Position numbers and translations under genes: made by a program. Positions 25,752 through 39,540 of a stretch of 64,000 nt of DNA are shown piece by piece. The DNA lies in the NCBI GenBank assembly GCA_026122225.1, contig JANEZZ010001953.1, positions 2,046,001-2,110,000 of the forward strand. Direction: 5' to 3'. Positions within the stretch are counted from its first letter, which is position 1. Each line of letters starts with the position of its first letter. The DNA is from Heloderma charlesbogerti (Eukaryota > Chordata > Lepidosauria > Squamata > Helodermatidae). The notes beneath the pieces were generated by a model. The model did no database searches. It saw only the letters and a list, made by a program, of their open reading frames with translations, and was not told the origin of the DNA.

Positions 25752-27212
25752 GTCATAGAATCATAGAATAGTAGGGTTGGAAGGGGCCTATAGACCATTG
25801 AGTCCAACTCCCTGCTCAGTGCAGGAATCCAAGTCAGAGCATCCCTGACAGATGGCTGTCCAGCCCCGTCTTGAATGCCTCCTGTGGGGGAGAGCCCACC
25901 ACCTCCCTAGGTCATTGGTTCCATTGTCATATTGCTCTAACAGTCAGGAGGTTTTTCCTGATGTTCAGCCGGAATCTGGCTTCCTGTCACTTGAGCCCAT
26001 TATTCAGTGTCCTGCATTCTGGGATGATGGAGAAGAGATCTTGGCCTTCCTCTCTGTGACAACCTTTCAAGTACTTGAAGAGTGCTATCCTATCTCCCCT
26101 CAGCCTTCTCAAGGCTAAACATGCCCAGTTCTTTCATTCTCTCCTCAAAGGGCTTTGTTTCCAGTCCCCTGATCAACCTTGTTGCCCTCCTCTGAACCCT
26201 CTCCAGCTTGTCTGCATCCTTCTTAAAGTGTAGTGCCCAGAACTGGACACAGTACTCCAGATGAGGCCTAACCAGTGCTGAGTAGAGGGGAACTAGTACT
26301 TCCCAGGATTTGGAAGCTGTGCTTCTTTAGCCCAAAATGGCATTTACCTTTTTTGCAGCCACATCACATTGTTGGCTCATATTCAGCTTGTAATCTACAA
26401 CAATTCCAAGATCCTTCTCACTTATAGTATTGTTGAGCCACGTTATCGCCCATCTTGTAACTGTGCATTTGATTTCTTTTTCCCAGGTGCAAAACTTAGC
26501 ATTGATCCCTATTAAATGTCATTCTGTTGTTTTCTGCCCAGCGCTCCAGTCTATCCAGATCACTTTGAATTTTGTTTCTGTCTTCCAGGGTATTAGCTAT
26601 CCTGCCCAGTTTTCTGTCATCTGCAAATTTGAATAGCATTCCCTGCACCTCCTCATCCAAGTCATTAATAAAAATGTTGAAGATCACTGGGCCCAGGACC
26701 CCGCTCGTAACCTCTCCCCAGTTTGACAGGATACCATTGATAAGCACATTTTGAGTCCGATTCTGTAGCCAACTGTGGATCCACCTGATACTTGTTTCAT
26801 CTAGCCCACTTTGAGCTAGTTTGCTCATCAGGATATCATGGGGCACTTTGTCGAAAGCTTTGCTGAAGTTGAGGTATATTATGTCTACAGCATTCCCACA
26901 GTCCACAAGGGAGGTGACCTGATCAAATAATGAGATCAGATTCGTCTGGCCACATTTGTTCTTGACAAATCCATGTTGGATTCAAGTAATCACTGCATTA
27001 TTTTCAAGGTGCTTCCAGATGGATTGCTTTATCATCTGCTCCAGAATGTTCCCAGGGATTGATGTCAGACTGACAGGTCTGTAGTTCCCAGGTTCCTCCT
27101 TTTTGCCCTTTTTGAAGATAGGGACAACATTAGCCCTGCTCCAGTCATCTGGCACTTCACCCGTCCTCCATGATTTCTCAAAGATAATAGACAGTGGTTC
27201 TGAAACTTCATT
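25752..27212 (-). mobile_element. CR1 LINE, antisense, 5'-truncated
   Basis: The 3' end lies at 25755 (the complement of the ATTCTATGATTCTATGA tail, then 'gggttggaaggggcct' and 'gagtccaactccctgctc'). Reading leftward on the minus strand from 27212 it encodes SIIFEKSWRTGEVPDDW, the RT block DIIYLNFSKAFDKVPHD and FADD-equivalent text reading FADDRKLG at about 26630, with a small deletion in the VPQGS motif (SGVLGPVIFN). It is antisense to the window and in the same orientation as TANC2. The frame is broken at several places. Confidence 0.92.
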
Positions 27213-28195
27213 GCCATTAGTACGCTGATGACATGCAGCTCTATTTCTCCTTTTCATCTTCATTAGGATAGGCTGTGGATGTGCTAGATCACTGCCTGGC
27301 TGTAACAATGGACTGGACGAGGGCTAATAAACTCAAGCTCAATGCAGACAAGACTGAGATGGTATTAGTGGGAGGTTCTGAGCAGATGGAGGGTGTTCAT
27401 CCTGTTTTGGATGTTGTTGCACTCCCCCTGAAGGAGCAGATTTGTAGTTTGGGGGTTTTCCTGGATCCATCACTGTCACTTGAGGCTCAGGTGGCCACAG
27501 TGGCATGAAGTGCCTTCCACCTGCATCAGCTGGTGGCCTAGTTACGCCTCTGTCTGGACAGAGATTACCTGACTTCAGTAGTCTATGCTCTGGTAACCTT
27601 AGATTACTACAATGAACTCTATGTGGGGCTGCCCTTGAAGACTGTTTGAAAACTGCAGCTTGTGCAAAATGTGGCAGATGGATTGATAGTAGAGATCAGA
27701 AGGTCTGAGCATATAACACTGATTCTGGCCTGCTTGCACTGGCTGTCTAATGTTTCTGGGCCCAATTCTAGATGCTGATTTTAAACTATAAAGCCTTACA
27801 CAGCTCGGGACCAGAACACCATATGCCTCTCCCAGTATGAACCTGCCCGTACACTACAATTGTCATCTGAGCTCTTTTCTAAATGCCTCCTCCAAGGGAG
27901 GCTTGGAGGATGGCAACAAAAGAGAGGGCCTTTTTGGTGGTGGCCCAATATTTTATTGTTTGTTTGTTTGTTTATTTATTTATTTAATTTCTATACCACC
28001 CAATAGCCAAAGCTCTCTGGGTGGTTCACACCATAACTGGTTTTTAAGCATTTTTAAATTGTTTAATATTTTAATTGTTTTACATGTTTTTTATATTAAA
28101 GATTTCATATTATGTATTTTGTACTGTAATTCTTGTGAGCCACCCAGACAGCTTTCACTGTTGGGCGGTATAGAAATGAAATAAAATGAAATGTC
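27213..28195 (+). mobile_element. L2 LINE fragment, post-RT region to 3' end
   Basis: Starts with 'tacgctgatgacatgcagctctatttc' (YADDMQLYF, at 27219), then VLDHCLAVTMDWTRANKLKLNADKTEMVLVGG and ALPLKEQICSLGVFLDPSLSLEAQVATVA (27420-27506). Decayed KLQLVQNVAD-like and RSERAFLVVAQ-like text follows, and the copy ends with 'gagccacccagacagc...ttgggcggtatagaaatg' at 28138-28190. A small antisense L2 tail (27958-28030) is inserted near its end. Confidence 0.85.
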
Positions 28196-29299
<1,104 letters not shown>

Positions 29300-29884
29300 C
29301 TATAAGGAGAGAAAAAGAATAAAGTAAATTCTAAGTCAAACATTGTAGGAATACATTCAGTCTCCCACTGAGGTATATGTATTGGCATATTTTCACTTTC
29401 CTAGTGGAAGAGTTACAGGCCACACATGGTGACGCTGTCATACTAGCATAAAATGGGACTACTCTATCATGTATATTTATGTTTTACCCTGCTTGTAAGC
29501 CCCAAAATCCTCCCAGAGTGGTTTAAATAGACCAATAATAAGAGAGTCCCTGCTTTTAGCTGTATAAACTAAAGACATGACAAAAGGAAAAGGGATTGAG
29601 GAGGAGGAGGAGGAAAAAAGCAAGCTTAGGCACTAATTCTTAGTTATACCAGTAAATTCTTAGTTATACCTGTTAAACGTCCTTGGGACATACAGTTAAA
29701 CTAAAAAAAAATTTAAAAGCCAAATTTTCAAATTACCTCCCCAAACCACAACAAACAAACAAAAAGAGAGGGTGGAGCTAAAATTATCTACAGATTCTTT
29801 GCTGGGTTGCCAATGCACTCTATAGGTGGAGGACACTGACCTGTATGCAAGCTGCAGCTGCATCAGTTGGTCCAGAAGGTATAT
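29300..29884. other. Intronic sequence, no gene recognised
   Basis: A short stretch near 29470-29540 ('ttaccctgcttgtaagcccc...gagtggtttaaatag') resembles a SINE/LINE tail but cannot be assigned. A GAGGAGGAGG run lies near 29600-29612. Confidence 0.4.
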
Positions 29885-32800
29885 AAGCAAGCCAGTTCCC
29901 AGGGAGCAAGTTCACTAAGTAAGGTCACAGGGAGAACTAAGAGGAGTTTGGCAGCAGAGTCTGGCAGAGGATGTCCCTAACAAAATCTCCCTACAAGCTA
30001 AGGGGACAGTGTGTGCTGCACTGGTAGCGAAGACAGAGGACCCACAAGGAAGAGAAAATGGACGGATTCAGCAGTGGTGACCTGCAAGGTATGTGGTATG
30101 TTTGTTTTCCTGCCTGAAGATAACATGGCATACACATGTGCAAGTGCAAGCTGGTTGCATTACTAGAAGAAAAGGTAAGAGGTCTGGAACAGCAAGTGAC
30201 ACACCCCAATGTATAAGAGAGGATGAAGAGTTATTGGAAAGGACACATTGCAAGGACAACTGCAGGGGCCACTTGGACAGAGAAGCAGGATGAATGGAAG
30301 GAGGAACAGCCTGCATGGACAATAGTGACACTCAGGAGGAAAAGATTCAGAAGGCACTCTGTACCACTGGAATTAAGAAACTGCTCTGAAGTGCTTGCAG
30401 AAGAGAGTGGCTCTGGGTCTTCAAGGGAAATTCTACAGCAGACCTTGCTGGACAGGAAGCTGGAGCCTTACAGAACAGAGGGAATGGAACCACTGCCTGC
30501 AGCAAGAGGAAGAGAAGGGTGGCTGTGGTTGGTGACTCCCTACTGCAAGGAATAGATGTGGAAGTGTATGGGCCAGTCCCATGGGCTGAAGAAGTATGTT
30601 GTCTCCCAGGAGCACAGACTGGAGGCTGCCGAATCTTATCAAGCCCACTGATAGTTATCCCCTACTGCTCATCCATGTGGGAACAAATTATAATGCCAAG
30701 GACAGCCATGACAGTATTGCATCAGACTATGAAGCTTTAGGAAGGACACTCAAGGGCTTTGGGTCTCAAGTGGTGTTCTCACCCAGCCTTTTGGTCCATG
30801 GAAGAAGACTAGAAAGGGAAAGAAGAAATCTGCACGTGAACAAGTGGCTACCAAGATGGTGTCATCAGGTTTCTGGAACCATGGTTTATGCTTTTTGATA
30901 AAGAACTGCTGCTGGGAGATGGACTGCACCTCATGAAGACTGTGAGGAATGTGTTTGTCTGGAAGAATGGAGATTTTGAAACTGAATCCTGTGGGGTATG
31001 GAGACAAAAGCCCAGAGGTAAGGACTACAGATAAGGGCTCATGCACTGTAGCCGGAACTGGGAGAGCAGCTGTAGTGGCGCCTGTTAGACCTTTTAATAA
31101 AAAATGCAGGGAGACCATTGGAGCATAAAGTTCATGGTTTTCGATGTTTTTACGCTAATGCTCAGAGTATGTGAAATAAATAGGATGAGCTGGACTTGTT
31201 GATTCAAGAAGGTAAATATGACTTAATAGGTATAACTGGGACTTCGTGGGATGACTCCCACAACTTGAATATAGCAACTGAAGGATATAACTTGTTCAAA
31301 ATGGACAGAAGCCATAGAAATGGGGGAGAAGTTGCACTATTCTGTTAGAAATGTACACTCTGCATAAACATTCAAGAGAATGAACATGGTGACCCAGTTG
31401 TAAGCATCTGGGTTAAAATAAATGGAGGAAGGAATAAAAACAATACTGTGGTTGCAGTCTACTATCAATCAACCACCTGACCAAGATGAGGATGATGCTT
31501 TCCAAAAGTAAATTGTGCATATTTCAAGGTAAGATGTAGTAGTAATGGGGACTTTAATTACCCTGATATCTGTTGGGAGACAAACTCTGTCAAGTATGGT
31601 CTCTCCAGGACGTTCCTGACTTGCCTTGCTGACAACTTTCTCCTTCAGAGGGTGGAGGAAGGAATGAGGGGATGAGCCATCATTGATTTGATTCTGACCA
31701 ATAGGGAAGAGTTAGTTGATGAGGGGAAAATAGCAGGAAGTTTGGGGGAAAGTGACCATTTAATGTTCAAGGTCTTGATTTTAAGAAAAACTAATGCTGA
31801 GTGTAGACCAACCATTACCTTGGTCTTCAAGGAAGGTGATTTTAATAAATCCAGGGCAATTATAAGTAGGATTCTATGGCAGGAAATCTAACAGAGAGAG
31901 AAAGAGAAGGTGCAAGGGAGGATTGGTCACTCAGGAAAAGTACAGGCAGATAGCCTGGAACTGCAGAGATGGTGTCTGAATGAGCTGAGGCTGGCATGAG
32001 ATGCTAAGAATAACAAAAAGGGCAGATACATTCAAAGTAAAAGAAGAACAAAAGTAGTGGTAGACCAGCTGCTCAGTGATGATAGTAAAATGCTAAGCGG
32101 TAATCAAAAGAAGATCTGTGTCCAATTTGGCATATGTGACAAACAGGCTGAAGGGGCAGGAGTGCAGCTTGAGGTTGACAGAGAGATGGTCAGGGGATAT
32201 CTAAGCACCGTAAATGAGTTCAAGTCTCCACGTTCAAATGAATTGCATCCTAGGGTGTTGAAGGAACTAGCAGTGGACTCTCAGACCCTCTCTCTTTGAG
32301 AAATTCTGGAAAACAGGTGAAGTAGCAGAGGACTGGAGGAGGGCAAATGTTGACCCTATCTTCAAAAAGGGCAAAAAGTAAAATCTGGGGAATTATAGAC
32401 AAGTCAGTCTGACATCAGTACCTAGGAAGATTCTAGAACAGATTATAAAGTGGTTGATCTGTAGGCACCTTGACACTGATACAGTGATCACTGGAAAGGA
32501 GCTAGCATGGATTAGTCAAGAACAAGTCCTGCCAGACTAATCTTATTTCATATTTCAATCAGATAACTTCCCTAGATCGTGGAAATCCTGTGGACATCTT
32601 GACCTCAGCAAGGCATTTGATAAAGTGCCTCATGATATCCTAATCAGCAAGCTTGTTAAGTGTGGGCTGGATGGCATGACTACTAGGTAGATCCACAGCT
32701 GGTTGGAGAAGTGTACTGAAAGAGTGCACATCCATGGTTCTTCATCAGACCAGATGGATGTATTGAGTGGGGTACTGCAGGGCTCTGTCCTGGGCTGGGT

Positions 32801-33014
32801 ACTTTTCAACATTTTTATTAATGAATTGGAAGAAGAGATGAGGGAAATGTTTATCAAATTTCCAAATTGGATGGGTATGTAATACCTTAGAGGACAGAAA
32901 CAAATTCAAAATGACCCTGATAGGTTAGGAAACTGGGAAGAAGAATTAAATGTAATAGAGACAACTACAAAGTTCTTCATTTAGGAAAAAGAAATCAAAT
33001 GCACAGATGTAAGA
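29885..33014 (+). mobile_element. CR1 LINE, long but decayed, 3'-truncated
   Basis: Has the leader, ORF1 start (30125 region: MAYTC.CKLVALLEEK), ORF1 esterase domain, ORF2 endonuclease (31160-31680: QEGKYDLIGITGTSWDDSH, then '[10 protein letters not shown]'-like text) and RT (32280-33000), with 'GVLQGSVLG' near 32770. It ends abruptly at about 33014, before the usual CR1 3' end. Internal deletions leave it 3.1 kb, shorter than a full CR1 of about 4.5 kb. Stops and frameshifts are frequent in all blocks, so it is much older than the copies at 10.5 and 19 kb. Confidence 0.85.
30223..30940 (+). pseudogene. CR1 ORF1 remnant with SGNH-type esterase domain
   Basis: Read at 30519-30560 the text AVVGDSLLQGI carries the GDS(L) nucleophile box of the SGNH hydrolase fold known from CR1-clade ORF1 proteins. 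After a frameshift, IKPTDSYPLLLIHVGTN (about 30640-30690) gives the GxN-type block, and GDGLHL (about 30917-30935) gives the DxxH block. The element's ORF1 protein binds RNA and the esterase is thought to aid membrane or lipid interactions during transposition. The domain is broken by frameshifts and cannot be made intact. Confidence 0.7.
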
Positions 33015-33174
33015 TGGCATCTTTTCTTCTCTGTGTTTGTAAGACACATCTGTGGCAGGGCCTGTGTGTATTAAAGCACCTCTATCTGTAACATATTAAT
33101 ACGGCTAAAATAAACTTCTACAGGCTTATGGGCTGGAATTAAATTAAAGGTGGAATCACACATTTGGTGGAGTC
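33015..33174. other. Short unassigned spacer between CR1 and MITE
   Basis: Contains 'taagacacatctgtggcagg' and 'attaaagcacctctatc'; family not recognised. Confidence 0.4.
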
Positions 33175-33546
33175 TAGGGATGGACAAACAAGTGATGTTT
33201 GAGTTCATCAAGGTCCTCAGTTTTCTACCTCAATGCTTGTGTCGCCTGGTTCTTGCTCCCAAACTCAAGTGCCTTTTTTTCTTTGAAACAGGAAAAGTGC
33301 ACATTTTTGAACAGGAAGAATGCACATTTTTCCAGGCACGGACCCAGATGCATACTTTCCCTCATTGAATAAAGCATAAAAATGCATTTTGAAGTGCACA
33401 TTTTTCAAAAAGGATGCAATTGCTGAACACAATCCCAAGCTTAAGAACATGGGAACTTTCCTTGAAAAGTGTAATAGTGTTCGGGCTTGCAAGCAGAGCA
33501 TTTTCATCTATTTTTCAAACAGCAGGTAACTTCTTGTGCATCCCCA
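33175..33546. mobile_element. hAT-like MITE with TAGGGATG-type termini
   Basis: Starts TAGGGATGG and ends GTGCATCCCCA. The flanks gtggagtc (33167-33174) and gtagagtc (33547-33554) form an 8-bp target duplication with one mismatch. The 372-bp interior is noncoding and holds repeated 'gtgcacatttttgaac', 'gaatgcacatttttcc' and 'aagtgcacatttttc' motifs. It belongs with the elements at 3678-4121 and 17950-18357. Confidence 0.8.
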
Positions 33547-33554
33547 GTAGAGTC

Positions 33555-34074
33555 TTAGGTATGGGAATTATGATGAAAGGTATGATTTGAAGTGGAAAGA
33601 TAAGGACCAGAATGAGGCTGTTTGAAGTCTCTCTTCCGCCTGTTTGCTCCATAATATGGATAGAAGCCTGGCCAGAGGAAAATGGGCCAAGTGTATAGTT
33701 CTGGTATAAGCCACTGTTACAATTAACTGATAAGTGGTTTTGTTTCTTAGGGTTTGAGAGGATTCTCTTACTACAAACAGTGCCTTCACTTAAAAGTGTT
33801 TTCACTTCACTTACTACAAAAGTGTCTTCACAAGTGTCCTCTTTTGTGTTCAGTGCTCCAGGACATTAAAAAAATATATGTTTAATGCTCAAGCAGATGT
33901 TCTGGTTATATGTCCTATTAATAGTTCATGTCCCAGCTAGTCAGATTAATTTATCTTTCATTGTATTTTAATTAATCAGTCACCTTCCCAGTCTGATTTA
34001 TGCATCTGTTATGCAGCCTATAAAATTTAGGTAATAATAAACCTTTTAGTCTCAAAGATTACACAGTACAAAAG
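33555..34074. other. Intronic sequence, no gene recognised
   Basis: Minus-strand open frames of up to 96 codons lie here, but without domains or splice support. Nothing else seen. Confidence 0.45.
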
Positions 34075-34556
34075 AACATAAGAAGAGCCATGATGGATCA
34101 GATCAAAGGTCCATCTAGTCCAGCATTCTGTTCAAACAGTGGCCAACCAGCTGTCAACTGGGAACCCACAAGCAGGGCATGAGCGCATCAGCACCCTCCC
34201 ACCCATGCAACTGGTGTACATAGGCTCACTGCCTCTGGTCCTGGAGGGAGCACATAGCCATCAGGACTAGTAGCACTTCATAGCCTTTTCCTCCAGGAAT
34301 TTTTCCAACCCCCTTTTAAAGCCATCCAAATTGGTGGCCATCATGACATCTTGTGGTAGCGAATTCCATAGTTTAACTATGTGCTGTGTGAAGAAGGACT
34401 TCCTTTTATCTGTCCTGAATCTCCCACCAATTAGCTTCATAGGATGACCCCACTGGGTTCTAGTATTTTGAGAGAGGGAGAAAAATGTCTCCCTATCCAC
34501 ATTCTCCACATCATGTATAATTTTGTAGACTTCTATCATGTCTCCCCTTACGCTCC
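34075..34556 (-). mobile_element. CR1-type LINE 3' end (L3-like subfamily)
   Basis: Minus-strand text MIEVYKIIHDVENVDRETFF, TRTQWGHPMKLIGGRF and TQHIVKLWNSLPQDVMMATN is the C-terminal block of ORF2. It is followed by a 3' untranslated part that includes the complement of 'gaacataagaagagcc' and 'ggtccatctagtccagc' at 34075-34130. It is the same family as 836-2045. The 5' end is truncated near 34556. Confidence 0.85.
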
Positions 34557-34734
34557 TTTAACTTTTTACAAAACTTAACATTTTGTTTCTACTGAAGGAA
34601 AACACTATTAAAAATATTTGATTTTGCTGAAAAGACTCGTTTGTAAAAGAAAGCAAACTATTCCTAAGCAAATCAACAGCTTTTGATTTCAGTATCCACC
34701 TTCAATACCCACACACACCAACTGCCAATGACTG

Positions 34735-37130
34735 ACTACAAAGAGAGGTTGCTTACCTGTAACCATAGTTCTTCAAGTAGACATCAGTACATTCACACAT
34801 ATGAACCCTCCTCTACTGTCCCAGTGTACATGTCCCTAGCAGGTTCCCACCTTTTCCCTCAGTTCCTTGAGACCATCCATTGCAGCCTCAGAACTGAGTG
34901 GAGCTTTGGTACCAATATTGATATCAACACCAAACCGGGGAAGGTTGGAGGGTTGTGTGAATGCACAGATGACCACTCGAAGAACTGCAATTACAGGTAA
35001 GCAACCTATCTTTCTTCTTTGTGGTCTCTGTGCATCACACATATGGCCGAGTAGCAAGCTGACTTACCAGTGACGGGTTTGTGCAAGACAGCGGACAGAA
35101 TTGTGTGGGCAAAAGAGCAGTCTGCTCTAGCCTGCACATCAATTCAGTAATGGCTGATGGAGGTTGAGTGTTTTGACTAGGTAGCTGCCTTGCATAGTTC
35201 AAGAAGGGAGACTCCTTTCGCAAATGCCACTGACAAAGCCATGGCATGAGCTGAGTTAGTTCAGATTGGATCGGAAAGGTTGAGGCCAGCCAGTTTATAC
35301 ATGAACTTAATAGCATGGACCACTCAGGATGACAGTCTCTGTGGTGACACTGGTAGTTCTTGCTGCTTCCTACCACAGCACACAAATAAGTGAGGGGACT
35401 GACGAAAGGAGTCAGTCCTCAATTTGTAGGATGCTAACGCCCTTCAAACATCCAGGGTAGGAAGAGTAGATTCAAGCAGAGTAGAAGGAAATGGAAAGCT
35501 GGGAGTATGACGTCCTGATTCAAGTGGAACTCAGACACCATTTTGGGCAGGAATATCATGTTTGGATGGAGCACCACTTTATCACAGTGGAAAGCCATAC
35601 ATGGTGTCTAAGATGTATATGACACACACAGTTCGCTGGAGTGACAGGCTGATGTAATAGCCACCAGAAAGGCAGTTTTCCAAGACAGGAGATGGAAATC
35701 TGACATTGCAAGTGGTTTGAATGGCTTGGCAGTCAAGGCCTGCAGAACAACTAATAAACTCTAAGTCAGTACCAGGAGCTGAATGGAGGAGCAAGACTCC
35801 ATACACCCCAAAGAAACTGGTTAGTGAGAGGGTGCAAAAAACCAGAGAAACTGTCCACTTGAGAGTGAGAAACAGAGACAGTCAAAAGATATACTCTCAG
35901 GGAAGAAAGTTTTAAACCCTTGTCATAAAGAGACAAGATAAATTGTAAAACTCAAAGATGGCTTGTGAGTAGCATCCAGAATGTGTTTTACCATGTCAGG
36001 GACCAAAGGGTAGAAAAGGGTCAACAGACCCTCCATGCTGTTAGTCATAGCGTGTCAAGGTCTGGATGGCGTATCTTGCCTCAATCCCATGTGATCAGGT
36101 CTAGTATCGATGGAAGCCAATGACACTCCCCATGGGAGAGTTGAAATAGAGGAGCAAACCAAGGATGCCTTGGCCACCACATCATGATCAGGATACAATC
36201 TGTCCCCTCTGCCCTTATCTTTGCAAAGCAGGAAGGGTGGGAAAAGATAAAATAGCATTCCTGTCCACTGGAAGACATAAACTTCTTGTCCACCCCCACT
36301 CTGCTGCAAAATGTTGGGCAAATGGCATTGACCACCCAGGCGAACAAGTCCACCTCCAGAGTGCCCCAAAGGTGAAATAGATCTGCAAGGATTGCCCTAT
36401 CTAGTTTCCAGTTGTGGAAAATGGAGTAGGTCCAACTCAACTGGTTGGCTATGGCGTTGTCCACCCCAGCAACATGCACTGCAACCACACCAATCAGATA
36501 GGAGATGCACCACTTGAAGAGCCTGAGGGTTAGGTCAATCAGAAGGAGAGATTTCTTACCCCCTTGCTTGTTCAAGTAGGAAATGGTGGTGGTATTGTTC
36601 GAGACTACTTGAACCAAGCGACCCATGAGCTTGGTCTCAAAAGCCAGCAGGGGCTTCTCAACTACCAACAATTCCAAGAAATTGATGTAATGAGTGGATT
36701 CTGCCTTGGTCCACACCCATTGCATTTCCAAGGGCCCACAGTGAGATCCCCACCCTGATAGGGGCACATCTCTGGTTAGGATTCGAGATGGGGAAGGCTA
36801 GAGAAACAGGAGTCCCACACCCAGGTTGGAAGGGTCTATACACCACACCAAAGTGTCTGTCACGTCGGGGTACACAAAGACGGGTATGATGGGTGTCCCA
36901 GAGGGGGCTGAATACCCAGATACACCAATTTATGAGCATCGTCATCCTCAACTGTGCAAAAGGCACTACTGCAGTAGTAGCCACCATCAGTCTGAGTAAC
37001 GGCTGGACTTGCAATGCACAGGTAAACTTTTGAGTGGATAGCTCTCCTGCATGGCATATCAATGCTGATGCATGGTCCAGAGGAAGGAATGCTTGGCCCA
37101 CTATAGGATTAACTGCAAGTGCCAAGAGGG
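34735..37130 (-). mobile_element. DIRS-like retrotransposon fragment (RNase H region and terminal repeat)
   Basis: On the minus strand 37125-36081 encodes text typical of DIRS-type pol: LRLMVATTAVVPFAQLRM, a CVPRR linker, then an RNase H with GWGSHCG, INFLELLVVEKPLLAF, NNTTTISYLNKQGG and LSWTYSIFHNWKL, followed by LFAWVVNAICPTFCSR. At its left, 34747-34800 and 34953-35006 are inverted copies of one another (ggttgcttacctgtaa... and ttacaggtaagcaacc), as expected of DIRS inverted termini. No tyrosine recombinase was recognised between. The copy has many changes and is not intact. Confidence 0.65.
36081..36767 (-). pseudogene. DIRS-like RNase H remnant
   Basis: An open frame of 228 codons that reads through the RNase H core. 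The acidic residue expected before NTT (TDNTT in related elements) is N here (SNNTT), so the catalytic site is probably lost. Upstream text on an overlapping frame (37125-36658) carries the end of the RT/linker. It lies inside a TANC2 intron in the same orientation as the gene, but has no splice connection to it. Confidence 0.6.
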
Positions 37131-37732
<602 letters not shown>

Positions 37733-37764
37733 TTATTCAGGCTATGCTTTAAAATCATGATTCA

Positions 37765-38037
<273 letters not shown>

Positions 38038-39540
38038 CTACAAAAGGGGAAACAAACATCAGTTCCTCAAGGGACAGATGTGAAATGAAAGAGGCATTTG
38101 CTTGCTAGTTTTTATTCACTGGGACAAGAGGAAGGACCCCATGCTAAATGTCTGTGACAAGAGGAACTGAATGGAAAGGAAGTCAGTCCTTTAAAACTAT
38201 TGCAACTGCCATGCCATCTGAAGAATTACAGCACAGCTCTTTGCTGATATAAGCAGTGACAGGTTCTAACTTGTTTGTTAGAAAACACTGCTTGGTATAT
38301 CGTGTCATAAGACTACAGCTCCAAGTTTCACTTTGAATTTCTAGAAGAGTCAAACGTGCAGACCTTTCTTTCTTTTTCTGCTGGCATCTTTGCCTCTACC
38401 CCTGAAAGGGAGGAAGACCCAAGACCATGCTGGCTACAATGTCTCATGCAGGATGGTCAGCAAGGGGAGGGGCATGGACACTCCCATTCAAGGCAGCCAT
38501 GTTTCCCCTGCAGCCACTTTGGCAGCAAGTCCGCCCACCCACGTAAATGTCAACAGGACAGGATTAACCTGTGGGGGCCCAAGTAGGAATGATGTGGTTC
38601 CATGTTTGGACTGGCTACTAGGGGACTTGAGTCTGCTTGGTACAGTAGTCAGTCGGGTGATAGAGGTTCCCTGTAATTGTGGACCATTGTTATTTATTAG
38701 GACATAACTGATGAGTGCCCTGAGCCTGGTGAAGTGAGGCTTGCCAAACCAACCCCTCAAGGCTGAACAGCTCAAGGAGACCTGGGAAGGTAAGCTACTC
38801 TTTGGGCTCCAATGGCCTCATTAAACACAACACTGACCAATTCAATGATGTTTGAAGGCCCTCCACAGTGCACAGTTAAAGTGTTTAGGCAATGAAGGGC
38901 AAAATTGGTTCTAGTAGTGATCTGATGCTTGGAACTTCAGTAGCGTCACCTTTCTAAAGTCTATTGCAGGAACTGCATTTTTAGCTCTCACCTTGGCAGC
39001 AGGTGCCCACACTGAAAAGGCGTGGAGCTGTCTTTAAGTAGTGTTGCAAATCAGACCCGTCAAGTTAATAAAGTTAGGGACCATAGTTGAAACCAGTTAC
39101 TGTGTCTTCATTCATGATGCAAGAACACAAAGGCTAAAATGCACCTTCCAAATATCTTGCTACATACAGAAGCTACAGTGCTTTGCGAAGGACCAGTGTG
39201 CAGATCAACACATGGCCATAAAGCTATTTACATCTGCCCAAAGTGAAATTCAGTCCTCAAACTACAACATGCAGATCAATTATCTGTTCTCAATATGAAT
39301 ATTTATTCTGAACCCAATAGAAGCTATTTGCAAAATTCAGACTGTTATCTTTTTGGTCAAGAATTGGTATAGTAGCACAAGAGCTATGGTTAAGCAATGG
39401 AGGAGGCAAAGAATATGAGGGAAGAGAACATCTAAAACCTAGAACCTTTTACAGATATAGTCCTACCTCTATGAGGGCTACAAAAATGGGGCTATGGAAA
39501 ACTCACATTAAGTACTGGATTGGAGAGCCAATCCAGGTAT
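38038..39540. other. Intronic sequence, no gene recognised
   Basis: Contains short open frames on both strands (for example 38390-38707) without domain or splice support. The SINE at 39541 closes the stretch. Confidence 0.45.
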
